Notes: a model not told the origin generated them from the letters alone. A stretch of DNA of 64,000 nt from Corynebacterium gerontici (GCF_003813985.1 NZ_CP033897.1:930001-994000), one strand, 5' to 3'; counted from the stretch's first letter, positions 37,786 to 47,600 are shown. Numbers and translations: made by a program.

Positions 37786-38244
37786 TTAGGCTTGAGGTTC
37801 CGTCAATTCGAGCAGCACTCCGCCAGCATCCTTGGGGTGGACGAAGTTGATGCGGGCTCCGCCGGTACCACTCTTGGGCTCGGGGTAGAGCAAGCGCACA
37901 CCCTGATCCTTCAGGTGCTTGGACAAAGCATCGATGTCGGAAGTGCGCAGGCACATCTGCTGAAGGCCAGGGCCCTTCTTGTCGATGAACTTGGCGATCG
38001 TGGAATCCTCGTTCAAGGGAGCCAGCAGTTGGATCATGCCGTCGGTTTCCTTGAGATCCTTCGGGCCGATCATTGCCTCGGTCACGCCCTGTTCCTCATT
38101 AGTTTCCTGGTGATGGTTCACCCAACCAAAGGCAGAGCGGTAGAACTCAACAGCAGCGTCCAGGTCAGGCACGGCGATGCCGACGTGGTCGAGGCAGACG
38201 ACAAGCTCGTGGGGAATCTCGATATCAGCAATAGAATGACTCAT
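37786..38244 (-). CDS. mce: Methylmalonyl-CoA epimerase
   Basis: This 152-residue VOC-fold enzyme interconverts the two stereoisomers of methylmalonyl-CoA for the B12-dependent mutase. It has the metal-binding N-terminal LDHVGIAVPDLDAAVEFYRSAFGW, QLLAPLNEDSTIAKF, GPGLQQMC and the Glu near the end (VLLELTE). It starts with ATG 38244, 8 bases after TAGAAT on its strand. The B12 importer at the other end of this window fits this pathway. Confidence 0.93.
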   Translation of the reverse strand: MSHSIADIEIPHELVVCLDHVGIAVPDLDAAVEFYRSAFGWVNHHQETNEEQGVTEAMIGPKDLKETDGMIQLLAPLNEDSTIAKFIDKKGPGLQQMCLRTSDIDALSKHLKDQGVRLLYPEPKSGTGGARINFVHPKDAGGVLLELTEPQA

Positions 38245-38252
38245 AAGCCCCC

Positions 38253-38258
38253 ATTCTA
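38253..38258 (-). promoter_or_regulatory. -10 element for leaderless mce
   Basis: TAGAAT on the minus strand ends 8 bases before the mce ATG. The intervening GGGGG could also act as a ribosome site if transcription began upstream, so this case is less certain. Confidence 0.4.
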
Positions 38259-38326
38259 GCCCCGTCGAAGAGCTTGGGTGGGGTGAAAAAACTCACCAAC
38301 CAGCATATTCACGAGGATGATCCAGC

Positions 38327-38629
38327 ATGATTATTGCTTTTTCTGTAGCGCCGACCGAAGTCCCCAACGCCGAGGCGGAAATGGCCGATGCCGTTTCCGA
38401 GGCTATCCGAGTAGTGCGCGAATCTGGTCTGCCAAATGAAACAAACGCCATGTTCACATTGGTTGAAGGCGAGTGGGATGAAGTGATGGATGTGGTCAAG
38501 CGCGCCACCGACGCGGTCCTGGCTGTTTCGCCGCGCGTTGGGCTTGTGCTGAAGGCTGATATCCGGCCGGGTTACGATAATCAGATCACTTCCAAAGTGG
38601 AGTCGGTAGAACGTAGACTCGCCAGATAA
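38327..38629 (+). CDS. Thiamine-binding protein (MTH1187/YkoF family)
   Basis: This 100-residue protein of the DUF77/MTH1187 family has the usual pattern: IIAFSVAPTEVP at the start, then VRESGLPNETNAMFTLVEGEWDEVM and VSLVLK-like VGLVLKADIRPG. Some members bind thiamine or hydroxymethylpyrimidine. A GAGGA ribosome site precedes the ATG. The next gene follows after 23 bases with its own GAAGGAG. Confidence 0.8.
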   Translation: MIIAFSVAPTEVPNAEAEMADAVSEAIRVVRESGLPNETNAMFTLVEGEWDEVMDVVKRATDAVLAVSPRVGLVLKADIRPGYDNQITSKVESVERRLAR

Positions 38630-38652
38630 CTAGCACCCGAAGGAGCGTCCCC

Positions 38653-39531
38653 ATGGCAGAACCACAATTCGCCCAAGGCGCGGTAGACCTCAGCGCGCTT
38701 GCTCAACAGCCCAAGAACTCCGCTAACGAGCCCGCAGCACACGATGCAATGCAGCTGCGCGCCGACAACATCACGCAGCTCATCGAGGCGAGCCAGCAGC
38801 AGCCGGCCGTGGTCCTCATCGGCACGACACGCAGTGATGCCTCCGAAGCACTACGTGCCTCGCTGGGCCAATTGAGCACTGAAATGCCCGGAGCCTTTGT
38901 GTTTGCCTATGCCGACGCCGACGCTCACGCAGACGTTGCCCAAATGTTTGGCGTTCGTGCGCTGCCCACTGTTGTGGCGTTGTATCAGGGGCAGCCCTTG
39001 GCAAACTTTGAGGGTGAACAGCCTAAAGAGGCGCTGGTGCAGTGGATCCAGGCCATCCAAAAAGCCATCGGCCGAGAGCCTACCGAGCCCCAAGGTGAGG
39101 CGGCGCCGGAGACACCGGAAGATCCGCGTTTCGCGGAGGCCACTGAGGCACTGAACCGTGGCGATTTCGAAGCGGCCATCGCGGTGTATGAGCGCATTCT
39201 CGCCAGTGAACCCAAAAATACAGAAGCCCGGCAGGCACGTGACAATGCCCGGCTGCTGATGCGTCTCCAAACACAACAGGGCGAAGATCCAATCGCGCAA
39301 GCAAACGAGGATCCCACCAACCTTGACTACGCCTTCGCTGCCGCCGACGCAGAGATTGCTCAGGGCACACCGGAGGCGGGCTTTTCCCGACTCATCGCCT
39401 TGCTTCGGAACACGAGTGGCAAAGAAAAAGATGTGATTCGTGAGCGCCTAGTGGAGCTCTTTGCTCTCTTTGAGCCAAGCGACGCCCGCGTGCTGCAAGC
39501 TCGAGCCGACATGGCCAACGCACTGTTTTAA
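38653..39531 (+). CDS. Thioredoxin-fold/TPR protein without cysteines (CnoX/YbbN-like)
   Basis: This 292-residue protein has a thioredoxin fold (about residues 45-150, with VVLIGTTRSDASE at the position of the active site and the cis-Pro in RALPTVVALYQG) and a C-terminal TPR-like helical part (residues 160-290). The CxxC motif is absent, and there is no cysteine in the whole protein, so it cannot do thiol exchange. The plan is that of CnoX/YbbN co-chaperones, which hold unfolded proteins. A GAAGGAG ribosome site precedes it and a terminator follows. Confidence 0.85.
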   Translation: MAEPQFAQGAVDLSALAQQPKNSANEPAAHDAMQLRADNITQLIEASQQQPAVVLIGTTRSDASEALRASLGQLSTEMPGAFVFAYADADAHADVAQMFGVRALPTVVALYQGQPLANFEGEQPKEALVQWIQAIQKAIGREPTEPQGEAAPETPEDPRFAEATEALNRGDFEAAIAVYERILASEPKNTEARQARDNARLLMRLQTQQGEDPIAQANEDPTNLDYAFAAADAEIAQGTPEAGFSRLIALLRNTSGKEKDVIRERLVELFALFEPSDARVLQARADMANALF

Positions 39532-39538
39532 CAATGAC

Positions 39539-39571
39539 AATGATCCCGGCCTCGCGACCGGGATCATTTTT
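39539..39571 (+). terminator. Intrinsic terminator after the thioredoxin/TPR gene
   Basis: AATGATCCCGG pairs with CCGGGATCATT (11 bp) around CCTCGCGA, followed by a TTT run. It lies between this gene and the convergent glgB end, so it may serve both, with the better T run on the plus strand. Confidence 0.9.
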
Positions 39572-39582
39572 AGTTCCTCAGA

Positions 39583-41754
39583 TTAGTCCACCCAGCGGTA
39601 GAACTGCGCGCTCATTGCAGGGATATGCACGGTGAGCGAATGGCTGTAGCCATCCCAATCGGTATCCCAGGCAGTAACGGTGGATTCTAGGCAGTTATCG
39701 GCACCCTGATAGACGCCGGCGTCGGAGTTGAAAATGCACTCCCAACGCCCGCCGTTGGGCACACCCAGCTTGTAATTGGGTTGTGAAGTGCCGCCGAAGT
39801 TGAATGTGGCGAGGATTCGCTCGCCGTCATTGCCGTAGCGGACAAAGGACAAGATGTTGTTCTGGGCATCATCCGCCTTGGTCCAGCCAAAGCCTTCGGG
39901 AACGTCGTCTTGGGTAAACAGTGAGGAGTTCTCGCGGTAGAGGCGGTTGAGATCGCTGACCATCAGGCGGAGGCCCTCGTGGTATTCGCCTTCCCATCCA
40001 ACGCAATCGTCCCAGTCTAGCGAGCGTCCCTCGGACCACTCCAGCACTTGACCAAATTCCTGGCCCTGGAAGAGGAGCTTCTTGCCGGGATGGGCGTACA
40101 TGTAGGCGTACAGTGCCCTCAACCCAGCGGCCTTATTCCAAACGTCACCTGGCATCTTGGTCCACAGCGATCCCTTGCCGTGAACCACTTCATCGTGGCT
40201 GAAGGGCAAAATGAAGCGCTCAGAGTAGGCGTACACCAGCGAGAAGGTGATTTCGTGATGGTGATACATGCGGTTGATGGGATCCTCGGAGAAGTACTCC
40301 AAGGTGTCATTCATCCACCCCATGTTCCACTTCAGGTTGAAGCCCAGCCCACCGTGATCGGTAGGAGCCGTCACTCCAGGCCAAGAGGTTGATTCCTCGG
40401 CGATGGTGAGCACGCCACGGTGCGTCTTGTGCACGGTGGCGTTCATTTCCTGAAGGAATTGGACGGCTTCAAGGTTCTCTCGGCCACCGTGGATATTGGG
40501 CAGCCATTCACCCTCATCGCGCGAGTAGTCCAGGTAGAGCATGGAGGCAACGGCGTCCACGCGAAGGCCATCGACGTGGAATTCTTCGAACCAGTACAGG
40601 GCGTTTGCTACCAGGAAGTTGCGCACTTCGGGGCGGCCGAAGTCGAACACATAGGTGCCCCAATCGCGTTGCTCACCACGTCGCCAGTCGGGGTGCTCGT
40701 ACAGTGCTTGGCCATCGAAGCGGCCCAGCGCAAAGTCGTCTTTGGGGAAGTGTGCCGGAACCCAGTCCACGATCACGCCGATGTTGCGGGCGTGGAAGGC
40801 GTCGATAAGCTTGCGAAGCTCATCAGGGGAGCCCCAGCGGGCGGTGGGAGCGTAGTATCCAGAGACCTGATAGCCCCAGGAGCCGCCGAATGGGTGCTCG
40901 GCAACGGGAAGGAATTCCACGTGCGTGTAGCCCATCTCCACCACATAATCCACCAGTTCGGATGCGAGATCTGCATAGCTGAGCCCCTGGCGCCAGGATC
41001 CGAGGTGCACCTCGTACACGCTCATCGGTGATTCGATGTGGTTCTTCTCAGCGCGGGCTTGGAGCCAGGCATCGTCTTGCCATTCGTAGTTGCTTTGGGC
41101 AATTACCGAGCCTGTCGCGGGCGGCGCTTCAGACTGGCGTGCCATGGGGTCCGCCTTATCAATGCGGCGCCCGTCGTGGGTATGAATGCAGAACTTATAC
41201 ACCTCACCAGCGCCGATACCAGGAATGAACAGCTCCCACACGCCCGAAGCGCCGAGGGAACGCATCGGATACTGATTCGGATTCCAGCCGCAGAAATCGC
41301 CCACCACGGCCACACCCGCCGCGTTAGGAGCCCACACGGCAAACGCCGTGCCGGCCACATCGCCCATGTGTGAAGGACGCGCGCCTAAGACTTCCCAAAG
41401 GCGTTCGTGGCGGCCTTCGCGGATGAGGTGGAGATCGAACTCGCTGATGCTGGGCAGGAAGTGGTAGGCGTCAGCAGTAGAGGAGTGGTGGCCACCGTGC
41501 CAGTCAATCTCGAAGGTGTAATCACTCAAGGTTGAATCCACCACCGCGGCAAAAATGTCATCGCCGATGGGGGTCATCTCGATGTTGCGGTCAGCGGACT
41601 TCACACTGACTCGTTCCGCTCCCAACTGGCGGGTGCGGATCACCGCGTTGCGCTCGTCGATCAAGTGCCAACCCAACAGGCCGTGTGGATTGAAATGACG
41701 GCAGGTGGTGAGCAGGTGGCGATCATGATCGCTGATGTGAATGTGCTCAGACAT
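39583..41754 (-). CDS. glgB: 1,4-alpha-glucan branching enzyme
   Basis: This 723-residue GH13 enzyme makes alpha-1,6 branches in glycogen. It has N-terminal beta-sandwich domains (two carbohydrate-binding modules, residues 1-220), the catalytic barrel with FHVDGLRVDAVASMLY (nucleophile Asp), VLTIAEESTSWPG (acid Glu) and LPFSHDEVVHGKGS (third Asp), and a C-terminal all-beta domain. The AAAGGAA ribosome site supports the start. It follows glgE by 14 bases; the two form the GlgE pathway pair. Confidence 0.96.
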   Translation of the reverse strand: MSEHIHISDHDRHLLTTCRHFNPHGLLGWHLIDERNAVIRTRQLGAERVSVKSADRNIEMTPIGDDIFAAVVDSTLSDYTFEIDWHGGHHSSTADAYHFLPSISEFDLHLIREGRHERLWEVLGARPSHMGDVAGTAFAVWAPNAAGVAVVGDFCGWNPNQYPMRSLGASGVWELFIPGIGAGEVYKFCIHTHDGRRIDKADPMARQSEAPPATGSVIAQSNYEWQDDAWLQARAEKNHIESPMSVYEVHLGSWRQGLSYADLASELVDYVVEMGYTHVEFLPVAEHPFGGSWGYQVSGYYAPTARWGSPDELRKLIDAFHARNIGVIVDWVPAHFPKDDFALGRFDGQALYEHPDWRRGEQRDWGTYVFDFGRPEVRNFLVANALYWFEEFHVDGLRVDAVASMLYLDYSRDEGEWLPNIHGGRENLEAVQFLQEMNATVHKTHRGVLTIAEESTSWPGVTAPTDHGGLGFNLKWNMGWMNDTLEYFSEDPINRMYHHHEITFSLVYAYSERFILPFSHDEVVHGKGSLWTKMPGDVWNKAAGLRALYAYMYAHPGKKLLFQGQEFGQVLEWSEGRSLDWDDCVGWEGEYHEGLRLMVSDLNRLYRENSSLFTQDDVPEGFGWTKADDAQNNILSFVRYGNDGERILATFNFGGTSQPNYKLGVPNGGRWECIFNSDAGVYQGADNCLESTVTAWDTDWDGYSHSLTVHIPAMSAQFYRWVD

Positions 41755-41768
41755 AGTTTCCTTTTGGG

Positions 41769-43796
41769 TTAGTTGTTGTAATCAACTTCATCGCGCCAAG
41801 CCAAAGGCCCGCGCAACTCAGGTGCAATGGTGGGGAGCTCGAAGATGTGCGCGACATTGCCGTGAGGATCCAGGCGGACAAAGTTTTGCTTGCCCCACTG
41901 ATAGCGTTCGCCGCTGATCAGGTCGCGCACTTCAAATCCTGCGTAGTCTTCCTGCCCAATGCGGTCCATACGCAGATCCACCGTGCCCTCCTGGGTGAAT
42001 TGTGAATCCAGGTTCACCACTACAAGCACCGCGTTGCCGGTGGAAGGATCCACCTTGGAGTAGGCGAGCAGATGTTCGTTACTGGTGGGGTGGAAGTCGA
42101 GGATGCGTTGCTGCTGCAGCGCCGGATGATCTTGACGAATCTGATTGAGCAGCGTGAGGTAGGGCTCCAAGGATTCATTGCGGTGCAGCGCGGCCTCGAA
42201 GTCGCGGGGGCGAAGCTGGAACTTCTCGGTGTCCAAGTATTCTTCGCTGCCGTGGTGCAAGGCTTGGTGCTCAAAGAGTTCGAAGCCCGAATACACGCCC
42301 CACAGCGGTGACATGGTGGAGGCCAGCGTTGCGCGAATGGCGAACATGGCGGGGCCGCCGTATTGCAGGGAGGCATGCAGAATATCCGGGGTGTTGACGA
42401 AGAGGTTGGGACGCATGACATCGGCCATCGCGGCGATGTCTCGGCCAAACTCTTCCAGCTCCTCCTTGGTGGTCTTCCACGTGAAGTACGTATAGGACTG
42501 GGTGAAGCCTGCCTTTGCCAAACCATAGAGGCGCGCAGGGCGGGTGAAGGCCTCGGCCAGGAAAATAACCTCCGGATGCTTGGAGTGGACGTGGTTGATC
42601 AGCCAATGCCAAGAGTTGGTGGGCTTGGTATGGGGATTGTCGACGCGGAAGGTGCTTACGCCCAGGTCAATCCAAAACTCAACCACGCGTAGGATCTCCT
42701 TGTAGATCTTCTCCGGCGCGTTATCGAAGTTCAGGGGGTAGATGTCCTGGTACTTCTTGGGTGGGTTCTCAGCGTAGGCGATGGTGCCGTCGGCGAGGAC
42801 GGTAAAGAATTCTGGGTGGCTTTTAGCCCAGGGGTGATCTGGTGCTGCTTGCAGGGCGAGGTCCAAAGCGATCTCTAGTCCCAGCGACTCCGCCTTTTGC
42901 AACATCTTTGAAAAGTCTTTGACGCTGCCAAGCGCCGGGTGGGTGGCGTCGTGTCCGCCATCCTTGGAACCGATCGCCCATGGGGAGCCGACGTCGCCTG
43001 GCTCGGGGATCAAGGTGTTGTTGCGCCCCTTGCGGTTGATTTCACCGATGGGATGAATGGGCGGGAAGTACACGGTGTCAAAGCCCATGCGAGCCACGCG
43101 TTCAAGCGCTTCGGCCGTGGTGGCGAAAGTGCCGTGGACCGGATTGCCATCGGCATCCCAGCCGCCGGTAGAACGCGGGAAGAGCTCATACCAACTGGAG
43201 AATTGCGCTTTCTTGCGCTCTACCAGCACTCGATGTGCCTCGCCCTTGGTTAATAGTTCGCGCAGCGGGTGTTCAATGAGCAATTCGCTCACTCGATGCG
43301 ATAATGCAGGGGCCACGCGGGCGCGCAAAGCGTCATCGGAACGCAAGGCTTCAACCGCTTGGTGCAGCAGAGCCTTTTCTTCGCGGTATTGGCGTTGATC
43401 CAGTTGTGCAGCGGCGGCTTCGAAGAGCACGATGCCGTGCGCGAGGTCATTGGCCAGTTCGGTTTCGGATTGTCCGGCCTCGACCTTGGTGGTCACGGCG
43501 TGGCGCCAGGTGGCAATGGGGTCCGACCAGGCGTCCACGCGGAACTGCCAAACACCTGGCTCAGCGGCGCTGAAGAGGCCATGCATGCGGTCTTGGTCGA
43601 AGGGATCCCGCGTCATCGCGGTGTGGGAAACTTCACCCGATGGGGACGTGATCACAAGGGTGGCGGAGATGGCGTCGTGGCCCTCGCGCCAGATTAGGGC
43701 GCTGACGGGAACCACCTCGCCGACTACTGCTTTTGAGGGCTGTGTTCCGCCCGCTACCTTGGGCCGGACGTCTTCAATGCCGAGTCTGCCGATCAT
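41769..43796 (-). CDS. glgE: Alpha-1,4-glucan:maltose-1-phosphate maltosyltransferase
   Basis: This 675-residue GH13_3 enzyme elongates alpha-glucan using maltose-1-phosphate instead of ADP-glucose. The N-terminal domain ([15 protein letters not shown]) is family-specific. The catalytic residues are in [13 protein letters not shown] (nucleophile Asp) and [11 protein letters not shown] (acid Glu), and [17 protein letters not shown] is the conserved active-site loop. A GAGG lies close to the ATG. The maltose-1-phosphate-making genes (TreS/Pep2 or GlgM) are not in this window. It is divergent from the ABC ATPase gene. Confidence 0.96.
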   Translation of the reverse strand: MIGRLGIEDVRPKVAGGTQPSKAVVGEVVPVSALIWREGHDAISATLVITSPSGEVSHTAMTRDPFDQDRMHGLFSAAEPGVWQFRVDAWSDPIATWRHAVTTKVEAGQSETELANDLAHGIVLFEAAAAQLDQRQYREEKALLHQAVEALRSDDALRARVAPALSHRVSELLIEHPLRELLTKGEAHRVLVERKKAQFSSWYELFPRSTGGWDADGNPVHGTFATTAEALERVARMGFDTVYFPPIHPIGEINRKGRNNTLIPEPGDVGSPWAIGSKDGGHDATHPALGSVKDFSKMLQKAESLGLEIALDLALQAAPDHPWAKSHPEFFTVLADGTIAYAENPPKKYQDIYPLNFDNAPEKIYKEILRVVEFWIDLGVSTFRVDNPHTKPTNSWHWLINHVHSKHPEVIFLAEAFTRPARLYGLAKAGFTQSYTYFTWKTTKEELEEFGRDIAAMADVMRPNLFVNTPDILHASLQYGGPAMFAIRATLASTMSPLWGVYSGFELFEHQALHHGSEEYLDTEKFQLRPRDFEAALHRNESLEPYLTLLNQIRQDHPALQQQRILDFHPTSNEHLLAYSKVDPSTGNAVLVVVNLDSQFTQEGTVDLRMDRIGQEDYAGFEVRDLISGERYQWGKQNFVRLDPHGNVAHIFELPTIAPELRGPLAWRDEVDYNN

Positions 43797-43900
43797 GTCC
43801 TCAAAGGCTCACTTTCACTACTTCAATGGGATTGACGCAATCGTGTTCCAGCGTAGTTCAGCAGTGTCACTTCCACATGGACAGTGAGAAATACGTCATT

Positions 43901-44746
43901 ATGGATGGTATGGATTCCACTGAAATTGCGCCACGCGACCCGGATCTGCTTCTCGACTTCGACGGCGTCGAATTTATCCGCGGCGGCAACACCCTCGTCG
44001 GGCCGGTTAATTGGCAAGTTGAGCTCGACGAACGATGGGTCATCATCGGGCCCAATGGCGCCGGTAAAACTTCGCTGATGCGGCTCGCGGCGGCCGAGGA
44101 GTTTCCCTCCAAGGGGCGTCTGTGGGTGTTAGGTGAGCGCATCGGCAAGACCGACATGCGCGACCTTCGTGCGGCGATCGGCATGTCCTCGGCTGCCCTG
44201 GCCAATCGAATCCCCAACAACGAAAACGTTGGTGATCTCGTGATCTCTGCAGGCTATGCCATTCTCGGGCGCTGGCGCGAGGAATATGATGAGCTCGACC
44301 GCGAGCGCGCCACCGACATCCTCGAGCAGGTTGGGGCTTATCACCTCATTGACCGCACCTGGGGCACGCTCAGCGAAGGTGAACGCAAACGCGTTCTGGT
44401 CGCTCGCGCACTCATGACGGATCCCGAGCTTTTGCTTTTCGACGAGCCCGGCGCCGGCATGGACTTAGGTGGCCGCGAGGACTTGGTCTCCTACGTTGGG
44501 GATCTGGCGATGGATCCGGACGCACCGGCGATGGTGATGATTACTCACCACGTTGAGGAGATTCCCGTGGGCTTTACCCACGCCATGTTGTTGGACGAGG
44601 GCAAAGTTGTTGCTCAGGGCTTGATTGAAGACGTGATGACGAGCGAGAACCTCACGCGCGCATTCCACCAGCCGATTGAACTTAGCGAAATTGACGGGCG
44701 CTACTTCGCGCGACGCGCTCGCAGTGCAGGCAGCCACCGCAAATAA
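43901..44746 (+). CDS. Solo ABC ATPase (PhrA/ModF-like)
   Basis: This protein of about 281 residues is a single ABC ATPase domain: Walker A IGPNGAGKTSLM, signature LSEGERKRVLVA, Walker B LLLFDEPGAGMD and H-loop MITHHVEEI. It fits the group often annotated as molybdenum-transport ATPase/photorepair protein PhrA, although no permease or binding protein is next to it. The start is unclear: ATGs at 43877, 43901 and 43910 are all open; GAGAA lies 10 bases before 43901, and conserved sequence begins around EIAPRDPDLLL. A reverse 11-mer copy lies in the Walker B codons at 44434-44444. Confidence 0.85.
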   Translation: MDGMDSTEIAPRDPDLLLDFDGVEFIRGGNTLVGPVNWQVELDERWVIIGPNGAGKTSLMRLAAAEEFPSKGRLWVLGERIGKTDMRDLRAAIGMSSAALANRIPNNENVGDLVISAGYAILGRWREEYDELDRERATDILEQVGAYHLIDRTWGTLSEGERKRVLVARALMTDPELLLFDEPGAGMDLGGREDLVSYVGDLAMDPDAPAMVMITHHVEEIPVGFTHAMLLDEGKVVAQGLIEDVMTSENLTRAFHQPIELSEIDGRYFARRARSAGSHRK

Positions 44747-44748
44747 GC

Positions 44749-44754
44749 TACGCT
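44749..44754 (+). promoter_or_regulatory. -10 element for leaderless Nudix gene
   Basis: TACGCT within an extended context (GC before, TG after) ends exactly 7 bases before the GTG at 44762, favouring that start over the ATG at 44768. Confidence 0.5.
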
Positions 44755-44761
44755 TGTTGGG

Positions 44762-45556
44762 GTGAATATGAGCAGCGCAACGGCGATCGAGGGTCGAAGA
44801 CTCGCGGCCACCGTGCTCATGTTGCGCGACAGCGTAGACGGCATCGAGGTGTACGTTCAGGAACGTGTTTCCTCGATGCCTACCTTCCCAAACACCACGG
44901 TGTTTCCGGGTGGGGGAGTAGACCCACGCGATTTCCTGCTGGATCCACGCAGTGACCCGGTGCTCGGAGATTCTCTGCAAGCGTGGGCCAAGGCTCTGCA
45001 TGTGGACGAGGCTCAAGCTCAGGCGTTGCTCTTTGCCGCAGTTCGAGAACTCTTTGAGGAAACGGGCACCTTCTTAGTAGCGTTCTCAAACGGCAAACGT
45101 ATCGGTTCGGCGGCGCCTTTCCACCGAGAGCGTCTCATGCTCGAAAGCCACCAGATGTCGCTCGGCGAGGTGCTGGAAGATCACGATTTAAAAATCCGCA
45201 CGGATCTCCTGCGTCCATTTGCCCGCTGGCATTCACCTGAGTACGACAAGCATCAATTCGATGTCTTTTCCTTCGTAGCAGTGCAACCTCCGGGTCAAGA
45301 ACCCGATGGCAACACCCCAGAGGCGGCCTCTACCGGTTGGTTCGCGCCCTCATTGGTCCTCGACGGTTGGCGCGCCGGATTGCTGCGTTTAGTGCTGCCA
45401 ACCTGGGCGCAGCTCAAAGCCTTGTCCAATTTCGACTGCGTCCAGGATGTGCTTGAAAGCCTCAAAACTCCAAGCATGTCGCCCATGAGCGAGCACCTCG
45501 CCGGCGGCGACTACTTTGAGGAGTTCATGACCTTCGAGCCGCCAAAGAGATTCTAA
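44762..45556 (+). CDS. Nudix hydrolase with an expanded Nudix box
   Basis: This 264-residue protein should hydrolyse a nucleoside-diphosphate-linked compound. The second half of the Nudix box is intact (AAVRELFEETGTF), but the glycine part (FPGGGVDP) is separated from it by about 40 residues instead of the usual dozen, the layout of the CoA/NUDT19-type group. The rest carries an all-helical insertion and the PTTWAQLKAL-like C-terminus (LPTWAQLKALSNF). The GTG start is leaderless. The next gene begins directly after its stop. Confidence 0.85.
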   Translation: MNMSSATAIEGRRLAATVLMLRDSVDGIEVYVQERVSSMPTFPNTTVFPGGGVDPRDFLLDPRSDPVLGDSLQAWAKALHVDEAQAQALLFAAVRELFEETGTFLVAFSNGKRIGSAAPFHRERLMLESHQMSLGEVLEDHDLKIRTDLLRPFARWHSPEYDKHQFDVFSFVAVQPPGQEPDGNTPEAASTGWFAPSLVLDGWRAGLLRLVLPTWAQLKALSNFDCVQDVLESLKTPSMSPMSEHLAGGDYFEEFMTFEPPKRF

Positions 45557-46711
45557 ATGCCCTACTCAACAGAGGAAGTCCAGTTCCTCATCCAACACAA
45601 GTCCAACATCGAGGACGTGCTCACGGAACTCGGGACAGCAGACAAACGCGATACGATGCGCTATATCTCGGCATTGCGCTCACACTTCGGTTCCTATGGG
45701 CGCGCCGTCATGGAATTGGCTACGGCGAGAGCTACGCAGAAATTGCCCCAGCACTGGCTGATGGATACCGACTCCGCACAGCAGGCCACGCACCCATTGG
45801 TATCAAAGGCTCGTGCAGCGACGATCGCAGCAGCCCTGCCTGGAGCACGCGTGGCCGATGTCACCTGCAGCATAGGCGCCGAAATGCCCGCCCTAGCCGA
45901 ACATGGCTTGAACGCGGTGGGCTCAGATATCGATCACACGAGGCTGCAGATGGCGCGATCCAACGTTAATGCCCCATTTATCCAAGCCGATGCGCTTCAA
46001 CCCTGCGTGAACGCAGAGGTTATGATCGCCGATCCCGCCAGGCGCGCCAACGGCAAACGCATCTGGAAACCCGAGGATCTTCTACCTCCACTGCCAGCGT
46101 TGCTTGAGCGATGGCAACACAGTGCCGTGGCGGTGAAGTGCGCCCCCGGTCTGGACTACAGCTTCTGGGACGGCGGGGTGCAGGTCGTCAGCGTGGATGG
46201 TGGCGTCAAGGAACTCTGCCTTTACTCCAACAACATCTTGCAAGGACGCCAGGCGCTCGTGCTTTCGAGTACGGGGAAGATGGAAACGATCAACTCCAGC
46301 GATCCGAGCGACATTGAGCTCAGCGATGCACGACGCTTCATCATTGAACCTGACGGGGCTATTATTCGCGCCGGGTTGGTACGCCACTTCGCCCACAAAG
46401 CGAATTTGAGCATGCTCGATGAGCACATCGCGTTTCTCACCGGAGATCACATCCCGGCTGGCTGTAGCGGTTTTCCTTATATTGAGCAAGTGAGTCTGAA
46501 GCAACTGAAGCCGGCGTTGAAGGCTCACGATTGCGGCTCGCTTGAGATTTTGGTTCGCGGGGTGGATGTGGATCCGGATCAACTACGCAAGAAACTCAAA
46601 CTGCGGGGCACACGGCCGATGGCTGTGGTGATTGCCCGCGTTGGGGAGGGTAAGGCATCACATGCCGTTGCATATATCTGTGGGAATCGCCAACATGGAG
46701 CAGTAGCGTAG
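45557..46711 (+). CDS. SAM-dependent methyltransferase with THUMP-like domain
   Basis: This 384-residue protein has an N-terminal helical domain, a Rossmann SAM-binding region (VADVTCSIGAEMPALAEHG, VGSDIDHTRLQMARSNV) and the catalytic-type motif ADPARR in place of NPPY. The C-terminal 100 residues fit the THUMP-like domain that often partners this methyltransferase in actinobacteria. The target is unknown, probably RNA or protein. It starts directly after the Nudix stop. Confidence 0.82.
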   Translation: MPYSTEEVQFLIQHKSNIEDVLTELGTADKRDTMRYISALRSHFGSYGRAVMELATARATQKLPQHWLMDTDSAQQATHPLVSKARAATIAAALPGARVADVTCSIGAEMPALAEHGLNAVGSDIDHTRLQMARSNVNAPFIQADALQPCVNAEVMIADPARRANGKRIWKPEDLLPPLPALLERWQHSAVAVKCAPGLDYSFWDGGVQVVSVDGGVKELCLYSNNILQGRQALVLSSTGKMETINSSDPSDIELSDARRFIIEPDGAIIRAGLVRHFAHKANLSMLDEHIAFLTGDHIPAGCSGFPYIEQVSLKQLKPALKAHDCGSLEILVRGVDVDPDQLRKKLKLRGTRPMAVVIARVGEGKASHAVAYICGNRQHGAVA

Positions 46712-46714
46712 ACT
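46709..46714 (+). promoter_or_regulatory. Possible -10 for etfB
   Basis: TAGACT overlaps the methyltransferase stop codon, 85 bases before etfB. The leader would include AAGGGTGGAT. No clear -35 was found. Confidence 0.3.
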
Positions 46715-46799
46715 GCTACACGCCCGCGCGCCCAAGATGCGCCGGCTGATACATATTTAGGACGAAAGAACTTCTCAACCCGAAGGGTGGATGCTGTAG

Positions 46800-47585
46800 A
46801 TGCCAGCGATTGTCGTGTTGGTGAAACATGTGCCGGACACCTGGTCAAAGCGCACGCTCGAAGCGGACTTCACCATGAACCGCTCCGATGTGGACGCGGT
46901 GATCGATGAGGTCAACGAGTACGCCATTGAACAGGCCCTCAAGCTCAAGGAGGCGCACGGTTACGAGGTGGTCGCGCTCACGGCTGGCCCCGAAGGTGCC
47001 GAGGAAGCTCTCCGAAAGGCTCTTGCTATGGGTGCGGATCGCGCCATGTTGCTTCGCGACGATGCGCTAGCAGGCTCCGACGTCCTGGGTACAAGCTGGG
47101 CGCTGCTCAACGCCGTGAACCAGATTCCGGACGTGCAGCTCATCATCTGCGGTGCTGCATCTTCTGATGGCTCCATGGGGCAAGTGCCCGGCATTTTGGC
47201 CGAGTACCGCCAACAGCCCGCCCTGACCTACCTGAAGTCAGTCTCAGTGGATGGCACGACCATTCGCGGCGTGCGTGAAACCGCCGACGGCGATTATGAA
47301 ATTGAAGCGCAGCTGCCTGCAGTGGTTTCGATCAGCGACAAGGCTGATAAACCGCGCTTCCCGAACTTCAAGGGCATCATGGCCGCGAAGAAGGCTGAGA
47401 TTCCGACCTATAACCTTGCAGCCATTGGGGTGAGCCCAGAGCAGGTGGGCCTGGCCCACGCAGCAACTGCCGTCACTTCGGCGGAGGAACACCCGAAGCG
47501 CGAAGGTGGCGAGAAGATCTATGGCAGCGCCGAGCAGCTCGCCGAGCAACTTGCTGATTTCCTCGCCAACGAAAAGCTGATTTAA
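46800..47585 (+). CDS. etfB: Electron transfer flavoprotein beta subunit
   Basis: This 261-residue protein pairs with EtfA to carry electrons from acyl-CoA dehydrogenases to the quinone pool. The N-terminal IVVLVKHVPDTW, the MNRSDVDAVIDEVNEYAIEQAL block and the AMP-binding GAASSDGSMGQVPGILAE are typical. It starts 88 bases after the previous gene and 15 bases before etfA, with which it forms a unit. Confidence 0.95.
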   Translation: MPAIVVLVKHVPDTWSKRTLEADFTMNRSDVDAVIDEVNEYAIEQALKLKEAHGYEVVALTAGPEGAEEALRKALAMGADRAMLLRDDALAGSDVLGTSWALLNAVNQIPDVQLIICGAASSDGSMGQVPGILAEYRQQPALTYLKSVSVDGTTIRGVRETADGDYEIEAQLPAVVSISDKADKPRFPNFKGIMAAKKAEIPTYNLAAIGVSPEQVGLAHAATAVTSAEEHPKREGGEKIYGSAEQLAEQLADFLANEKLI

Positions 47586-47600
47586 GGAAGGCACAGATCC

